From Tenacibaculum sp. Bg11-29 (GTDB lineage Bacteria; Bacteroidota; Bacteroidia; Flavobacteriales; Flavobacteriaceae): a stretch of DNA of 64,000 nt. The stretch is from contig NZ_PJBB01000003.1 of NCBI RefSeq assembly GCF_002836595.1, forward strand, positions 1,797,001 through 1,861,000. The letters are read 5' to 3'. Both the position numbers and the translations under genes were made by a program. Each line of letters begins with the position of its first letter. The first letter of the stretch is position 1. Positions 23,075-33,312 of this stretch are shown piece by piece. The notes under the pieces were generated by a model. The model did not search any database. It saw only the letters and a list, made by a program, of their open reading frames with translations, and was not told the origin of the DNA.

Positions 23075-25894
23075 TTATAGTTCCTTCTTCAAAAACTTAG
23101 CAGTATAACTAGTTTTGTGTTTGGCTACTTTTTCAGGAGATCCAGTAACAAGAACGTTACCTCCATTTTTACCACCTTCCATACCGATGTCAATAACATA
23201 ATCAGCAAGTTTAATAACATCCATGTTGTGTTCAATAATTAATACGGTATTTCCTTTATCTGATAATTTATTTAAAACATCCATTAACACACGAATATCT
23301 TCAAAATGTAATCCAGTAGTAGGTTCATCTAAAATATAAAATGTATTTCCTGTATCTCTTTTTGATAATTCAGAAGCTAATTTTATACGTTGTGCTTCTC
23401 CTCCAGAAAGAGTAGTAGATTGTTGCCCTAGTGTTATATATCCTAATCCAACATCTTGAATTGTTTTTAACTTACGATATATTTTAGGGATGAGTTCAAA
23501 GAAATTTGTAGCATCATCAATAGTCATATTCAATATGTCAGAAATAGATTTTCCTTTGTATCGAATTTCTAATGTTTCTCTATTAAAACGTTTTCCTTGG
23601 CAGGTTTCACATTCTACATGAACATCAGGCAAAAAGTTCATTTCAATTACTCGAACTCCACCACCTTGACAAGTTTCGCAACGACCTCCTTTTACATTAA
23701 AACTAAAACGACCAGGTTTGTAACCTCTAATTGCAGCTTCAGGAGTTTTAGCAAATAAACTTCTAATTTCACCAAATGTACCAGTGTATGTTGCAGGGTT
23801 TGAACGAGGTGTTCTTCCGATAGGAGATTGATCAATATCTATAACCTTATCAATATGTTCAAGCCCTTCAATCTTTTTATAAGGCATTGGTTTTTTTACG
23901 CCACGATAAATATGAGCGTTTAAAATAGGGTATAAAGTTTCGTTTATTAAAGTAGATTTTCCGCTTCCTGATACCCCTGTAACACAAATCATTTGACCTA
24001 AAGGAAGTTTTACAGAAACATTTTTTAAGTTATTTCCGGTAGCTCCAGAAAGTTTAATAAAATTACCATTTCCTTCTCTTCGTTTTTTAGGAACAGCAAT
24101 TTGTTTTCTGCCTGTTAAATAGTCTGCAGTTAAAGTGCTGTGTGTTTTTAAATCATCAAAAGTTCCTTCGCTTACAATTTCACCTCCATGTATTCCTGCT
24201 CCAGGACCAATATCTAAAACAAAATCAGCTTGTTCGATCATGTCTTTATCATGTTCAACAACTAAAACAGAGTTACCAACATCACGTAATTTAATTAGAG
24301 AATTAATTAGTTTTTCATTGTCTCGTTGATGCAAACCAATACTTGGTTCGTCTAAAATATATAAAACACCAACTAATTGCGAACCTATTTGAGTTGCTAA
24401 TCTAATTCGTTGTGCTTCACCACCAGAAAGAGATTTAGAGGTTCTATCTAAAGTTAAATAATCTAAACCTACATCTAATAAAAACTGGATTCTAGTTCTA
24501 ATTTCTTTTAAAATTTCAGAAGCTATTTTTAATTGTTTATCTGAAAGTCTACTTTCAATATCTTTAAACCAAGCAGCTAATTCAGTAATATCCATTTGCG
24601 CTAAATCACTAATACTTTTATCAGTGAATTTAAAGTGCAAGGCTTCTTTTTTTAACCTATTACCATTGCATGTAGAGCATTTAACTTCATCCATAAAGTC
24701 TTTTGCCCAACGTTTAATAGAGGTGCTTTCTGCATTTTTATATTGATTTTCTATAAAGGCAATAATTCCTTCAAAATCAATTTCATAATTTCTAGTTACG
24801 CCTAGATCTTTAGAGTTAATTTCAAACTTATCATTACCACCATGTAAAATAATATTCATAGCATTTGCCGGAATTTTATTTATTGGATCGGTAAGTTTAA
24901 AGTCATGTCTGTCGGCAATTGTTTGTAATTGTTTAAAAATCCAACTACTTTTTTGATCTCCTAAAGGAATAATTCCTCCGTTTTTAATTGAGATTGTATG
25001 ATCTGGTATTACTTTTTGTTCATTAATTTCATTCGTAGTCCCTAATCCGTTACAATTTGAGCAGGCTCCTCTAGGTGAATTGAAAGAAAACGTATTTGGT
25101 TCAGGATTAGGGTATGCTATTCCGGTAGTAGGACACATTAGTTCTCTACTAAAATAACGAGGTTTCTCATTATCAACATCAACAACCATTAAAATATTAT
25201 TACCAGTATATAAAGCTGTTTTAATGGTTTCTTCTAAACGTTTGTCTGATTTTTCATTAACAACTAAACGATCAATAACCACTTCAATATCGTGGGTTTT
25301 ATATCGGTCTAGTTTCATGCCTTTTTCAATTTCCTTTATTTCTCCATCTACACGAACTCTAACGAAACCTTGTTTGGAAATTTGTTCAAAAAGTTCACGG
25401 TAATGACCTTTTCTAGATTTGATTAAAGGTGCAAGAATTGCAATACGTTTTTCGTTAAAATCTTTTAAAATTAGTTGCCTGATTTGTTCATCAGAATAAC
25501 TAACCATTTTTTCATTGGTATTAAAAGAATAAGCATCTGAGGCTCGAGAAAAAAGTAAACGAAGAAAATCGTAAATTTCTGTAATTGTACCTACTGTTGA
25601 TCGTGGACTTTTATTCGTAGTCTTTTGTTCAATAGAAATAACGGGAGATAATCCGTCTATTTTATCAACATCAGGTCTTTCTAAGCCTCCTAAAAACTGA
25701 CGAGCATAGGCAGAAAAAGTTTCTATATAACGTCGCTGTCCTTCAGCATAAATAGTGTCAAAAGCTAATGATGATTTTCCGCTACCGCTTAAACCAGTAA
25801 TAACGACTAGCTTTTCACGAGGAATTTTAACATCGATGTTTTTTAAATTGTGAGCTCTAGCTCCGTATACTTCTATGTACTCTTGTTCTTTCAA
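23075..25894 (-). CDS. uvrA: Excinuclease ABC subunit UvrA
   Basis: 939 aa, the usual length. Two ABC modules are present: Walker [13 protein letters not shown] and [12 protein letters not shown], signatures [12 protein letters not shown] and [12 protein letters not shown]. The zinc modules include [12 protein letters not shown] and CETCQGGG...CETCQGKR. In the first zinc module the usual CPxCG reads CPTTG while the distal CSNC pair is kept. UvrA recognises DNA lesions in nucleotide excision repair with UvrB. Here it separates two sigma/TPR/CHAT modules and has no obvious functional link with them. Confidence 0.97.
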   Translation of the reverse strand: MKEQEYIEVYGARAHNLKNIDVKIPREKLVVITGLSGSGKSSLAFDTIYAEGQRRYIETFSAYARQFLGGLERPDVDKIDGLSPVISIEQKTTNKSPRSTVGTITEIYDFLRLLFSRASDAYSFNTNEKMVSYSDEQIRQLILKDFNEKRIAILAPLIKSRKGHYRELFEQISKQGFVRVRVDGEIKEIEKGMKLDRYKTHDIEVVIDRLVVNEKSDKRLEETIKTALYTGNNILMVVDVDNEKPRYFSRELMCPTTGIAYPNPEPNTFSFNSPRGACSNCNGLGTTNEINEQKVIPDHTISIKNGGIIPLGDQKSSWIFKQLQTIADRHDFKLTDPINKIPANAMNIILHGGNDKFEINSKDLGVTRNYEIDFEGIIAFIENQYKNAESTSIKRWAKDFMDEVKCSTCNGNRLKKEALHFKFTDKSISDLAQMDITELAAWFKDIESRLSDKQLKIASEILKEIRTRIQFLLDVGLDYLTLDRTSKSLSGGEAQRIRLATQIGSQLVGVLYILDEPSIGLHQRDNEKLINSLIKLRDVGNSVLVVEHDKDMIEQADFVLDIGPGAGIHGGEIVSEGTFDDLKTHSTLTADYLTGRKQIAVPKKRREGNGNFIKLSGATGNNLKNVSVKLPLGQMICVTGVSGSGKSTLINETLYPILNAHIYRGVKKPMPYKKIEGLEHIDKVIDIDQSPIGRTPRSNPATYTGTFGEIRSLFAKTPEAAIRGYKPGRFSFNVKGGRCETCQGGGVRVIEMNFLPDVHVECETCQGKRFNRETLEIRYKGKSISDILNMTIDDATNFFELIPKIYRKLKTIQDVGLGYITLGQQSTTLSGGEAQRIKLASELSKRDTGNTFYILDEPTTGLHFEDIRVLMDVLNKLSDKGNTVLIIEHNMDVIKLADYVIDIGMEGGKNGGNVLVTGSPEKVAKHKTSYTAKFLKKEL

Positions 25895-25964
25895 CTTCAG
25901 GTTTTTAGCAAAAGAGCAAATTTACATAATATGATATTAAATATTAGTTGCAAACATTATTTAA

Positions 25965-26696
25965 TTATTCTAGTTTAGAAAGTAGTTTTTTAGCTGTTTT
26001 ACAGTGTGGTGATTTTTCTGAAATTTTTTTTAATAAAAGAATACACGATGAATAATCCTCTTGTTTAAGTTTACTTAGTGCTAAATACCAAAGGGCATTA
26101 TTTTTATATGCTGATTTACCATTGTAAATTAAGTGTAAATTTTTCTCAGCTTCTGTAAATTTATTTAATTCGATTAGAGAAAAACTATTGTATAGTTGAA
26201 TTTCGGTGTTGTTTTTGTCTTTTGCTAAAATTTGATTAAAATACTTAGTTGAGGTCTTAAAATCTTTAATGTTAAAAGCTTTTTGAGCTTTTGTTAACAA
26301 TTGGTTGCTACTTCTTTCTGTAAGATCAATAGTGTTGTAGGTAACAAAATTTTTATAGGTAGGTTTAGATGTTGTTAAGAAAAAATAGGTTGTAAAAAGA
26401 AGAAGTAAGCTAGCTACGATACCGTATTTGAAGTGAAATATTTTTTTTATTTTTTTATTTGCGTTATGTTTTCTGAAGTTTTTCTCTGAGATTTTTTTTA
26501 ATTTTTTTTCAAAACCTCTTTTAGAATCTTCATTTTCATTTTTTTCTTTCAAAAATAAAGAAGTTGCTCTGTATAGAATAAACCCTTCTTTAAATTCTAT
26601 ATTAGAAATAAGTTTATCATTAAAAAGAGATAACTCTTCATTAGATAAGTTACCTGATAAATAGTTCTCAAAAAGTAAATAATGCTCCTCTTTCAT
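25965..26696 (-). CDS. Membrane TPR protein, probable anti-sigma factor (module 2)
   Basis: 243 aa with the layout of the protein at 22187. An N-terminal cytoplasmic region (FENYLSGNLSNEELSLFND, like anti-sigma N-termini) is followed by a transmembrane helix near residues 90-108 (YGIVASLLLLFTTYFFLTT). Periplasmic TPR-like repeats of about 130-240 come last. Its ATG overlaps the stop of the sigma gene by one base, which implies translational coupling. Anti-sigma function is inferred from context. Confidence 0.75.
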   Translation of the reverse strand: MKEEHYLLFENYLSGNLSNEELSLFNDKLISNIEFKEGFILYRATSLFLKEKNENEDSKRGFEKKLKKISEKNFRKHNANKKIKKIFHFKYGIVASLLLLFTTYFFLTTSKPTYKNFVTYNTIDLTERSSNQLLTKAQKAFNIKDFKTSTKYFNQILAKDKNNTEIQLYNSFSLIELNKFTEAEKNLHLIYNGKSAYKNNALWYLALSKLKQEDYSSCILLLKKISEKSPHCKTAKKLLSKLE

Positions 26697-27283
26697 TATA
26701 AATTGTTTTTTATTCGTTGAAAATTAGAAGACTCTCTAATATACTCAGTGAGTTTCCCTATACATAAAGATTTTTTTTTACGTGCGTATGCATATGAAAT
26801 GTCTAGTTTTAGAGCAACTTCATCCATCGATTTTGTCTTAAAGCACATATTCAGTAGATTTTTACATGTGTTGCCTAGCTTTTGAAACATTTTGTTAAAT
26901 AAAATATATTTTTCATCGTCAATCGATGTTTCAAAGATAAGTTCATCCACACTTATATGTTTAGATAAAGTATTATCTAAAGTTGTTACCTCTTTATTTA
27001 ATTTTTTCTTTAGTTCATTAATCCATTTTCGTTTACATAATAAAAAAAAATAGGCATCAAAAGGACATGTTAATTGCAGTTTCTTAATAGTTGCTTGTTG
27101 ATATATTGTAGTTAGAACTTCTTGAATAATATCTTGGGCGTTTGCACTATTACCATTATTGTTTTTAATGTAGTGAATTATTTTAGGGGCAAAATTATCG
27201 TATATAGATTGAATAATAAAAGAATTGTTTTGAGCTAATCCATCAATATATTTTTGGTCCTTGTGTATTTTTTGTTGAGACAT
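26696..27283 (-). CDS. ECF-type RNA polymerase sigma factor (module 2)
   Basis: 195 aa. Region 2 has SANAQDIIQEVLTTIYQQ and a WINEL segment. Region 4 has LGNTCKNLLNMCFKTKSMDEVA and a helix-turn-helix LDISYAYARKKKSLCIGKL. It is divergent from the lipoprotein/PKD/CHAT operon across 180 bp, mirroring module 1. It belongs with the Bacteroidota ECF factors by similarity of layout. The target promoter is not evident. Confidence 0.85.
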   Translation of the reverse strand: MSQQKIHKDQKYIDGLAQNNSFIIQSIYDNFAPKIIHYIKNNNGNSANAQDIIQEVLTTIYQQATIKKLQLTCPFDAYFFLLCKRKWINELKKKLNKEVTTLDNTLSKHISVDELIFETSIDDEKYILFNKMFQKLGNTCKNLLNMCFKTKSMDEVALKLDISYAYARKKKSLCIGKLTEYIRESSNFQRIKNNL

Positions 27284-27340
27284 AGTGTCTTTGCTTTCAG
27301 ATAATTTACTAAAAAAGGTAATAAATATTTAAAGCTATAA

Positions 27341-27469
27341 ATAACAATAAATATTAAAAATTATAAAACTAAGATAAATATATTTAAAGCAATGTGAAAT
27401 AAAGAGGTAACAAAAATAAAGATTAATTGATATAGAGATGTATAACAATAAATATTAGAAATTATGAAA
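27341..27469. repeat. Direct repeat of the translation-start region upstream of the lipoprotein gene
   Basis: About 28 bp at 27341-27368 recur at 27442-27469 with two or three differences. The second copy contains the start codon ATGAAAAC; in the first the equivalent position is ATAAAAC. The repeats are 101 bp apart and lie in the divergent promoter region of module 2. It looks like a local duplication of the start region, or a binding-site repeat. Confidence 0.6.
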
Positions 27470-28480
27470 ACAAAAAAAAATCAAAAATTAAAAGCATTTC
27501 ACAAAAATATGATTAAAGGAATGTTATTATTAATTATGTTAATTACATTAACATTGATTAGCTGTGATTCGGAAGTTGATACAGATTTAAATGGAGTTAT
27601 TGATCCTTGTGAGAATGAACATTTTTTTGGCTTAAATATTTACGATCCTTGGTCGGGTTCAACACCTTTAAGTAAGAACGTAGATTTAGGAACTTCGGAT
27701 GAAATAGCTGCTTCATTAGGAGGGTCAGTAACTTATTCTAATGCTTCTACTTATAATTATGATTTAGAAATATATCATTTTTTTAATACAGCTAATAAAA
27801 AAATTATTAATATTGATGGGACCCCACCAGCAACCTTTGTGACTTTAATAGGAGAAGTAACTTCTATTTACAGTCATTTAGTATATGTTTCTAGTTTAGC
27901 TAAAAATTATATTATAGAAAAAGAAAGCGGAGGAACTGTAAATTTAGTGGAAGTTGATGTTAATACAGGTGTGTTAGGAGCTACAATAGCAACAGATTTT
28001 TCTGAAGAAATAAACTCTATATCTGTAACAACAAATAATATAAATGAAGTATATATTATTATTAATAAAACGCTAATAAAATTGATGAATTTAGATAGTG
28101 TTCCTACTGTTAGTTTATTTAGTTTAGAGGCTCCGTCAACTAATTATTTGTTTTTTGGAGCAGAATATAATTCACTATCTGGAGGCATAAATGTGATTAG
28201 AACTCAAGGTGTAGAAACGATTCATTTAGTTAAGATTGATTTAGGAGGAGATTACACTCTAATGCACGATTTAACTACAGTAATAGAAAATGAAATATCT
28301 TTAACCAATCATTTTTATAGTACTACTTTAAATTGTGAAGAAACACAATATCGTATAGCTTATTTATATGGAAATAATAATACACGGTTTCATGAAATAA
28401 CACTTTCGACTGGATTAGTAGAAACAGATACAAAAGAGGCAGATTATTATTTTGGTATAGAAAGTAATGCAAATAACTAA
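27464..28480 (+). CDS. Lipoprotein of unknown function (module 2)
   Basis: 338 aa. A basic N-terminus and hydrophobic stretch end in the lipobox LISC (Cys near residue 34), followed by DSEVDTDL. The rest is rich in beta-strand-like Thr/Ile/Val stretches with repeating segments (LVYVSSLAKNYIIEKE, INEVYIIINKTLIKLMN) that suggest a beta-propeller-like fold. No family is recognised. It is the first gene of the operon leading to a PKD/OMP protein and a CHAT protein, so it may be a surface sensor or substrate of that system. Confidence 0.72.
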   Translation: MKTKKNQKLKAFHKNMIKGMLLLIMLITLTLISCDSEVDTDLNGVIDPCENEHFFGLNIYDPWSGSTPLSKNVDLGTSDEIAASLGGSVTYSNASTYNYDLEIYHFFNTANKKIINIDGTPPATFVTLIGEVTSIYSHLVYVSSLAKNYIIEKESGGTVNLVEVDVNTGVLGATIATDFSEEINSISVTTNNINEVYIIINKTLIKLMNLDSVPTVSLFSLEAPSTNYLFFGAEYNSLSGGINVIRTQGVETIHLVKIDLGGDYTLMHDLTTVIENEISLTNHFYSTTLNCEETQYRIAYLYGNNNTRFHEITLSTGLVETDTKEADYYFGIESNANN

Positions 28481-28584
28481 TATAGTTCGATAGGTTTTAA
28501 GTATTCTAACTCATTTTTTTGAGTTGGAATGCTTTTCTTATATTTATAGAACTATATTTTATAATGATTATTAATAAAAAAAAT

Positions 28585-30534
28585 ATGAGAAAATGTGATA
28601 TTCTTTTTTGGTTGTTATTTTTGCCAATAGTATTATTTGCTCAAGATTTTTTGAAAAAAGATACAGTTTCGAACTTGGCTGTTATTAAGTATAAAGTTAA
28701 AGGAAATCAATTAAATTTTACGCCAGAAGCACCTCTTTTAAATCAAGTTTCAGGAGCTCCTAAAGCTTTTTACTCCTATTTTTGGGAATTTGGTGATGGC
28801 CATTATAGTAAAAAGAAAACACCTGTACATATTTATGAAAAAAAAGGGAACTATAAAGTAAAGTTATGGGTAACAAATCATTATGATTCAGGAAAACCAC
28901 CAGCTACAAGACCTCAGACGATTAGTATAAGCAAAATATTTAAAGAGGGGATTGATATAGCGTCAATGTCGGATGATTTTAAGATTCAAAAAAATAGAGA
29001 ACCAATTCCAGAAGAAAAAATGGTTGTTACTATGAGTTATAAAAACACAAAGAACTACGTAACGAGCGGAAAATTATTTTTTTTTTATAATGAGCATAAA
29101 TATAAGGATAATAATTTTGAAATTATAAATACAAGAACTCATTACAATGAAAAAAAAGAGGAAGAAATAGAAGCAATAGTATATGCTAATGATGTTGATA
29201 AACAAGAAAAGTTATATGCTTCGTTACTTAATGAGGTAGAAGAATACCCTATTCAAGTTTTAGATTCTACTAGAACAGATTTATTAAAAACAATAGAAGA
29301 ATCTAAAAATTATTACAAAAATTGGAGCATTTTTAATTTTGATCAAATGAATTCTAATGACGAGCGAAATATATTTTTTACATTAAAAACAACTCCCGAA
29401 ATGTTAAAAGATACAAGTGCTATTATATCAATAAGAGGTGTATATGTACCTGATTCTAGTTATAAAAATCATAAGGTAAAAGAGATGGAAATGGAAATAG
29501 TTACTTCTCATGACCCTAATAAAATGTCATCTAACGGAACATTTTTAAATTATAGATTAGTTCGTTTTAAAACTTTAAAGTATAAAATTAGATTTCAGAA
29601 TGATGGAGAAGGGCCTGCAAAAACAATAAGATTAGAAACAGATATTCCAAGGATGTTAGATAAGTCTACAATAAAAGTTTTAGATATGTATCCGAAATGT
29701 GAAATTTGCCCTAAAAAGAAAGTAAATTATAGTTGTTTAGACACTATGTTTACTAAAGAGCAAATTATTTTTACATTTAGAAATATTTATTTACCAGGCA
29801 GTAATCAAAAAAATATTAAGGAAAAAGATTCAACAAAAGGGTTCGTGAAGTATAGTGTTAAGTTTGATAAAGATTTTCACAAGAAAAAAACAAGTAGTGG
29901 TACTGCAATTATTTTTGATAAAAATGAACCGATTATTACGAATAGAGCTACTACGCGGTTTTTACCTGGAATATCTATTGGCGCTAAAGCAGGATATAAT
30001 TATTATCCAAAATTAAAAAAATCAAATAGTTATTTTGTCGGAGCAACTGTTTCTCCATATAGATCATATCGATGGTATTGGCAGGTAGAATGGTTAAATA
30101 ACATGCACTTTTATGATGATGAAATTATAAGTACTGAAAAAAATATTGGGTTACAAGCATCGCAAGGACTAGAACGTATATCTGTTAGTAAAAAAAACGA
30201 GAGTGTAAATTGGGAAGTACCTGTTTTGGTTAGGTGTAATGTAAATAATTACTTTGGTTTAGGAGCTGGTGTTCAAGGGGATTTTCAGTTGTATAAAAAA
30301 CAAGAAACTACAATTTTAACTGAGCATTTTAGTGATGAAACAAAAGCAGAGCTATTAAGTTCTAAAATAGATAAAAATAGAGATACAGAATCATTTGGTA
30401 ATTTAAGTCATGGTTATTTGGTTGAAATTACAGGAGGGTTTTCTAGAATAGGTCCGAGTGTTGGGGCACGATATGTTTTTAATCAAACAGCAAGAGAAAA
30501 TTATTGGCAGTTTTATGCAATATGGAAGTTTTAA
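28585..30534 (+). CDS. PKD-domain protein with a C-terminal outer-membrane-like region (module 2)
   Basis: 649 aa from ATG 28585, which gives a clean signal peptide (MRKCDILFWLLFLPIVLFAQ). Earlier in-frame Met codons at 28519 and 28564 add only unlikely residues. A PKD domain lies near residues 45-105 (WEFGDGHYSKKKTPVHIYEKKG). A DUF11-like segment with SHDPNK and IRFQNDGEGPAKTIRLETDIP is near 290-350. The last 170 residues look like outer-membrane beta-strands ending in a terminal aromatic region (YWQFYAIWKF). It lies 10 nt before the CHAT gene. It could present the module at the cell surface. Confidence 0.75.
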   Translation: MRKCDILFWLLFLPIVLFAQDFLKKDTVSNLAVIKYKVKGNQLNFTPEAPLLNQVSGAPKAFYSYFWEFGDGHYSKKKTPVHIYEKKGNYKVKLWVTNHYDSGKPPATRPQTISISKIFKEGIDIASMSDDFKIQKNREPIPEEKMVVTMSYKNTKNYVTSGKLFFFYNEHKYKDNNFEIINTRTHYNEKKEEEIEAIVYANDVDKQEKLYASLLNEVEEYPIQVLDSTRTDLLKTIEESKNYYKNWSIFNFDQMNSNDERNIFFTLKTTPEMLKDTSAIISIRGVYVPDSSYKNHKVKEMEMEIVTSHDPNKMSSNGTFLNYRLVRFKTLKYKIRFQNDGEGPAKTIRLETDIPRMLDKSTIKVLDMYPKCEICPKKKVNYSCLDTMFTKEQIIFTFRNIYLPGSNQKNIKEKDSTKGFVKYSVKFDKDFHKKKTSSGTAIIFDKNEPIITNRATTRFLPGISIGAKAGYNYYPKLKKSNSYFVGATVSPYRSYRWYWQVEWLNNMHFYDDEIISTEKNIGLQASQGLERISVSKKNESVNWEVPVLVRCNVNNYFGLGAGVQGDFQLYKKQETTILTEHFSDETKAELLSSKIDKNRDTESFGNLSHGYLVEITGGFSRIGPSVGARYVFNQTARENYWQFYAIWKF

Positions 30535-30544
30535 ATGAATGTAA

Positions 30545-33088
30545 ATGAAGTGGAAGATTCTTTTAGTGTTTTTTTATTGTGTTTGTGTAAAAGCTCAAAA
30601 TATTGAAAAAGAGATTTATAAAGCATTAGATGATTTTAGTGTAAATAAAAATGAAAAAAACCTTCAAATTTTAGAGGAGAAAGAAGAAGAGTTTGTTACT
30701 AAGTTAGTAACTCAAGAAGAACAATTGGCTTTCGTTATCTTACAGTGTAATAAAGGGTATTATCTCAAAGAAAACAACAAATTAGAAGAAGCAATTTTCA
30801 CCTATGAAAAAGCATGGAAAAGGTTTTCTGAAAAAAAATTAAGCAACTACAATATTATAGAATACTGCTTAAAGCCATTAGGAAACTTATACACTAAAAC
30901 AAAAGATTATACGAATGCAGAAAATAGTATTAAATATTATACTTTTTTAGCAGAAAAAAAAGGAGATGTAGCGCAAGAACTTTCAGGTATTATTAATCTT
31001 TCTAAAATGTATCAAACTATAGGAAGTCATGAATTGGTAGTTAAACTCATAGAAATTGCTTTAAAAAATAAAAAAATAAGTAAAGAGCAAAAGCAAAAAA
31101 TAGAAGCAATAAAAATTACAAGTCTTATTTTTTTAAATAAAAAAGGTAGTTTAAGTTTATTTAAACAAACAGCTTTTTTTACTGAGCAAAGCAAAGAGAA
31201 TAAATATTATACACATTATAAAATAGCATTAAAAAACAAAGACTATAAAGAGGCTTTTCGTAATTTTTATTTAGTAAAAAATCATTCGATTAAGAAGGAA
31301 TATTCTAGAAGAGAAAAAGCTAAAATTTTAGTAGAAGAAGCACAATTGTGTTTTTTACTTAAAAATAATAAAAAAGCAAAAGAAAGCTTGAATAAAGCAC
31401 TTCGAGTTTTTTTTCCAAACAAAAAAAATGTTATAGAAGAAATGCTTTTTGCAGAAAATACTTTTATTGATGTGTTTGATTTATATGCGTTATTAGAATT
31501 TGATGAAGAAAAAGCAATCGATAATTACCTGAAAAGTTTTTATGTCGCAAATATGTTAGAAAAAAGACTAACCTCTCAGGAGTCAAAAATCATTCATCAA
31601 GTAGAGAAAAGAAGTCGTAGTGAGAAATGTATAGAACTTCTTTTAAATAAATACAAAAACACCTTAAATGAAAACTATTTAAGAAGAGCTTTCTTGTTTG
31701 CAGAAAGCGGTAAGTCTAATATTTTAAAAGAGAAAGAAAGTAAAAAACGTCTTTTAAAAAAATATAGAAATGACAGTTTGTTATTAAGGGAAGAAAAACT
31801 GACAAAGAAAAAAGAAAAACTGACTTCTCAATTAATAAAAGAGCAATTAACAAAATCAAGAGCTTCTGTAATTCATCAATTTAATAAGCAATTAAATAAC
31901 ATAAGTATTAATTTAAAAGAGCTTCATTTAAAAATAGAAAAAAAATATAGTTTAAGTAAGAATAATCTAATTCAAAGTTTACAGAATAAACTTACAAAAA
32001 ATACAATGCTTATAGAGTATTTTTATGGTGAACAGGCTATTTATCAATTTGTTATTACAAAGGCTTCTATTAAAGTAAATGAAATAGATATTAATATTGA
32101 AAAACAGGTGTTAGATTATGTTCGCTTTTTCAACTCTTCATCAAGAATTAATAATAATATAAATAAATTTTCGACTCAAGCATTTTCTGTATATAAAGCT
32201 TTAAAGTTTAATGAAGCTTTAAGTTACGAAAATGTGTATTTAATTACAGATGGATTACTTAATTTTATTCCATTTGAAACTCTCTTAATAGAGCAAACAA
32301 ATGAAGAGGTCTTTTCAAAGATGCCTTTTGTTGTGAAAAATCAAAATATTGTTTACAATTCTAGTTCTGAATTTTATTTAAAAGAGGAAGAATTAGTAGA
32401 GAAGTCAAAACTGTTAGGAGTATTTCCTGTCTTTCTTAAAACTAACAGTGAACTAAAATATTCGATAGATGAAGCTGAGTATGTTAACAAAATAAAAAAC
32501 TCAACCATTTTAATGAAAGAGGAGGCTAAAAAAGATTTTTTTTTAGGGAAAGTAACTCAATATAATATGTTGCATTTTTCTACTCATGCTAGTAGCGGTG
32601 ATTTTGTAAAACCAGCATGTCTACAGTTTTATGATAAGGAGTTAACTTTAAATGAATTGTATAGTTTAAATTTAACAACAAAGTTAGTTGTTTTAAGTGC
32701 TTGCGAAACAGGTGTTGGGAAGTTAGAGAAAGGAGAGGGAGCGATGAGTATTGCGAGAGGGTTTCGATATGCAGGAGCTGAAAATGTATTGTTTACGTTA
32801 TGGAAAATAAATGATAAAGCTACTTCCATTTTAATGAAAACGTTTTATGAATATTATGATAAATACCAATCTGTTTCATATGCAAACCAGCAATCTAAAA
32901 TTGAATACCTTAAAAATGAAAATATAGTAAATAGTAAAAAATCCCCTTATTATTGGGGTAGTTTTGTTTATTACGGAACAGGAAGTCAGTCTGAAATATC
33001 AAATAACTCTATTCTCTATGTTTTAACAGTGTTTTTTTCTTTAATTGTAATATATTTATCTTTTAAATATATAAAGAGACAAAAATGA
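30545..33088 (+). CDS. Exported TPR-CHAT protease-like protein (module 2)
   Basis: 847 aa. Signal peptide (MKWKILLVFFYCVCVKAQ), a TPR-rich region to about residue 380, a charged coiled coil (residues 395-475), then a CHAT domain with His681 (STHASS) and Cys720 (SACETG). A C-terminal transmembrane helix (ILYVLTVFFSLIVIYLSF) and basic tail follow. It shares this full architecture with the protein at 18367. Its stop overlaps the next gene by 4 nt. Confidence 0.88.
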   Translation: MKWKILLVFFYCVCVKAQNIEKEIYKALDDFSVNKNEKNLQILEEKEEEFVTKLVTQEEQLAFVILQCNKGYYLKENNKLEEAIFTYEKAWKRFSEKKLSNYNIIEYCLKPLGNLYTKTKDYTNAENSIKYYTFLAEKKGDVAQELSGIINLSKMYQTIGSHELVVKLIEIALKNKKISKEQKQKIEAIKITSLIFLNKKGSLSLFKQTAFFTEQSKENKYYTHYKIALKNKDYKEAFRNFYLVKNHSIKKEYSRREKAKILVEEAQLCFLLKNNKKAKESLNKALRVFFPNKKNVIEEMLFAENTFIDVFDLYALLEFDEEKAIDNYLKSFYVANMLEKRLTSQESKIIHQVEKRSRSEKCIELLLNKYKNTLNENYLRRAFLFAESGKSNILKEKESKKRLLKKYRNDSLLLREEKLTKKKEKLTSQLIKEQLTKSRASVIHQFNKQLNNISINLKELHLKIEKKYSLSKNNLIQSLQNKLTKNTMLIEYFYGEQAIYQFVITKASIKVNEIDINIEKQVLDYVRFFNSSSRINNNINKFSTQAFSVYKALKFNEALSYENVYLITDGLLNFIPFETLLIEQTNEEVFSKMPFVVKNQNIVYNSSSEFYLKEEELVEKSKLLGVFPVFLKTNSELKYSIDEAEYVNKIKNSTILMKEEAKKDFFLGKVTQYNMLHFSTHASSGDFVKPACLQFYDKELTLNELYSLNLTTKLVVLSACETGVGKLEKGEGAMSIARGFRYAGAENVLFTLWKINDKATSILMKTFYEYYDKYQSVSYANQQSKIEYLKNENIVNSKKSPYYWGSFVYYGTGSQSEISNNSILYVLTVFFSLIVIYLSFKYIKRQK

Positions 33089-33312
33089 AACTCATCCATT
33101 CTGTACGCCATTTTTTTGAACGTCATGGTTTTGCTGTGTCATCTAGATTAGCCGATAAATTAGGTATGCGAGCAACAAATGTGCGCTTGTTTTTTATTTA
33201 TATATCGTTTGTAACAATAGGTTTAACGTTTGGTTTATATTTAACCTTGGCATTTTTATTAAGACTAAAAGATATGATTTACACTAAAAGAACTTCTGTT
33301 TTTGATTTATGA
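33085..33312 (+). CDS. PspC-like small membrane protein
   Basis: 75 aa. The N-terminal part (HGFAVSSRLADKLGMRATNVRLFFIYISFVTIG) matches the PspC domain pattern, with one hydrophobic segment of about residues 33-58. PspC proteins take part in envelope stress responses. It overlaps both neighbours by 4 nt (ATGA), so it is probably translated together with the CHAT protein and the potassium channel. Confidence 0.75.
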   Translation: MKLIHSVRHFFERHGFAVSSRLADKLGMRATNVRLFFIYISFVTIGLTFGLYLTLAFLLRLKDMIYTKRTSVFDL

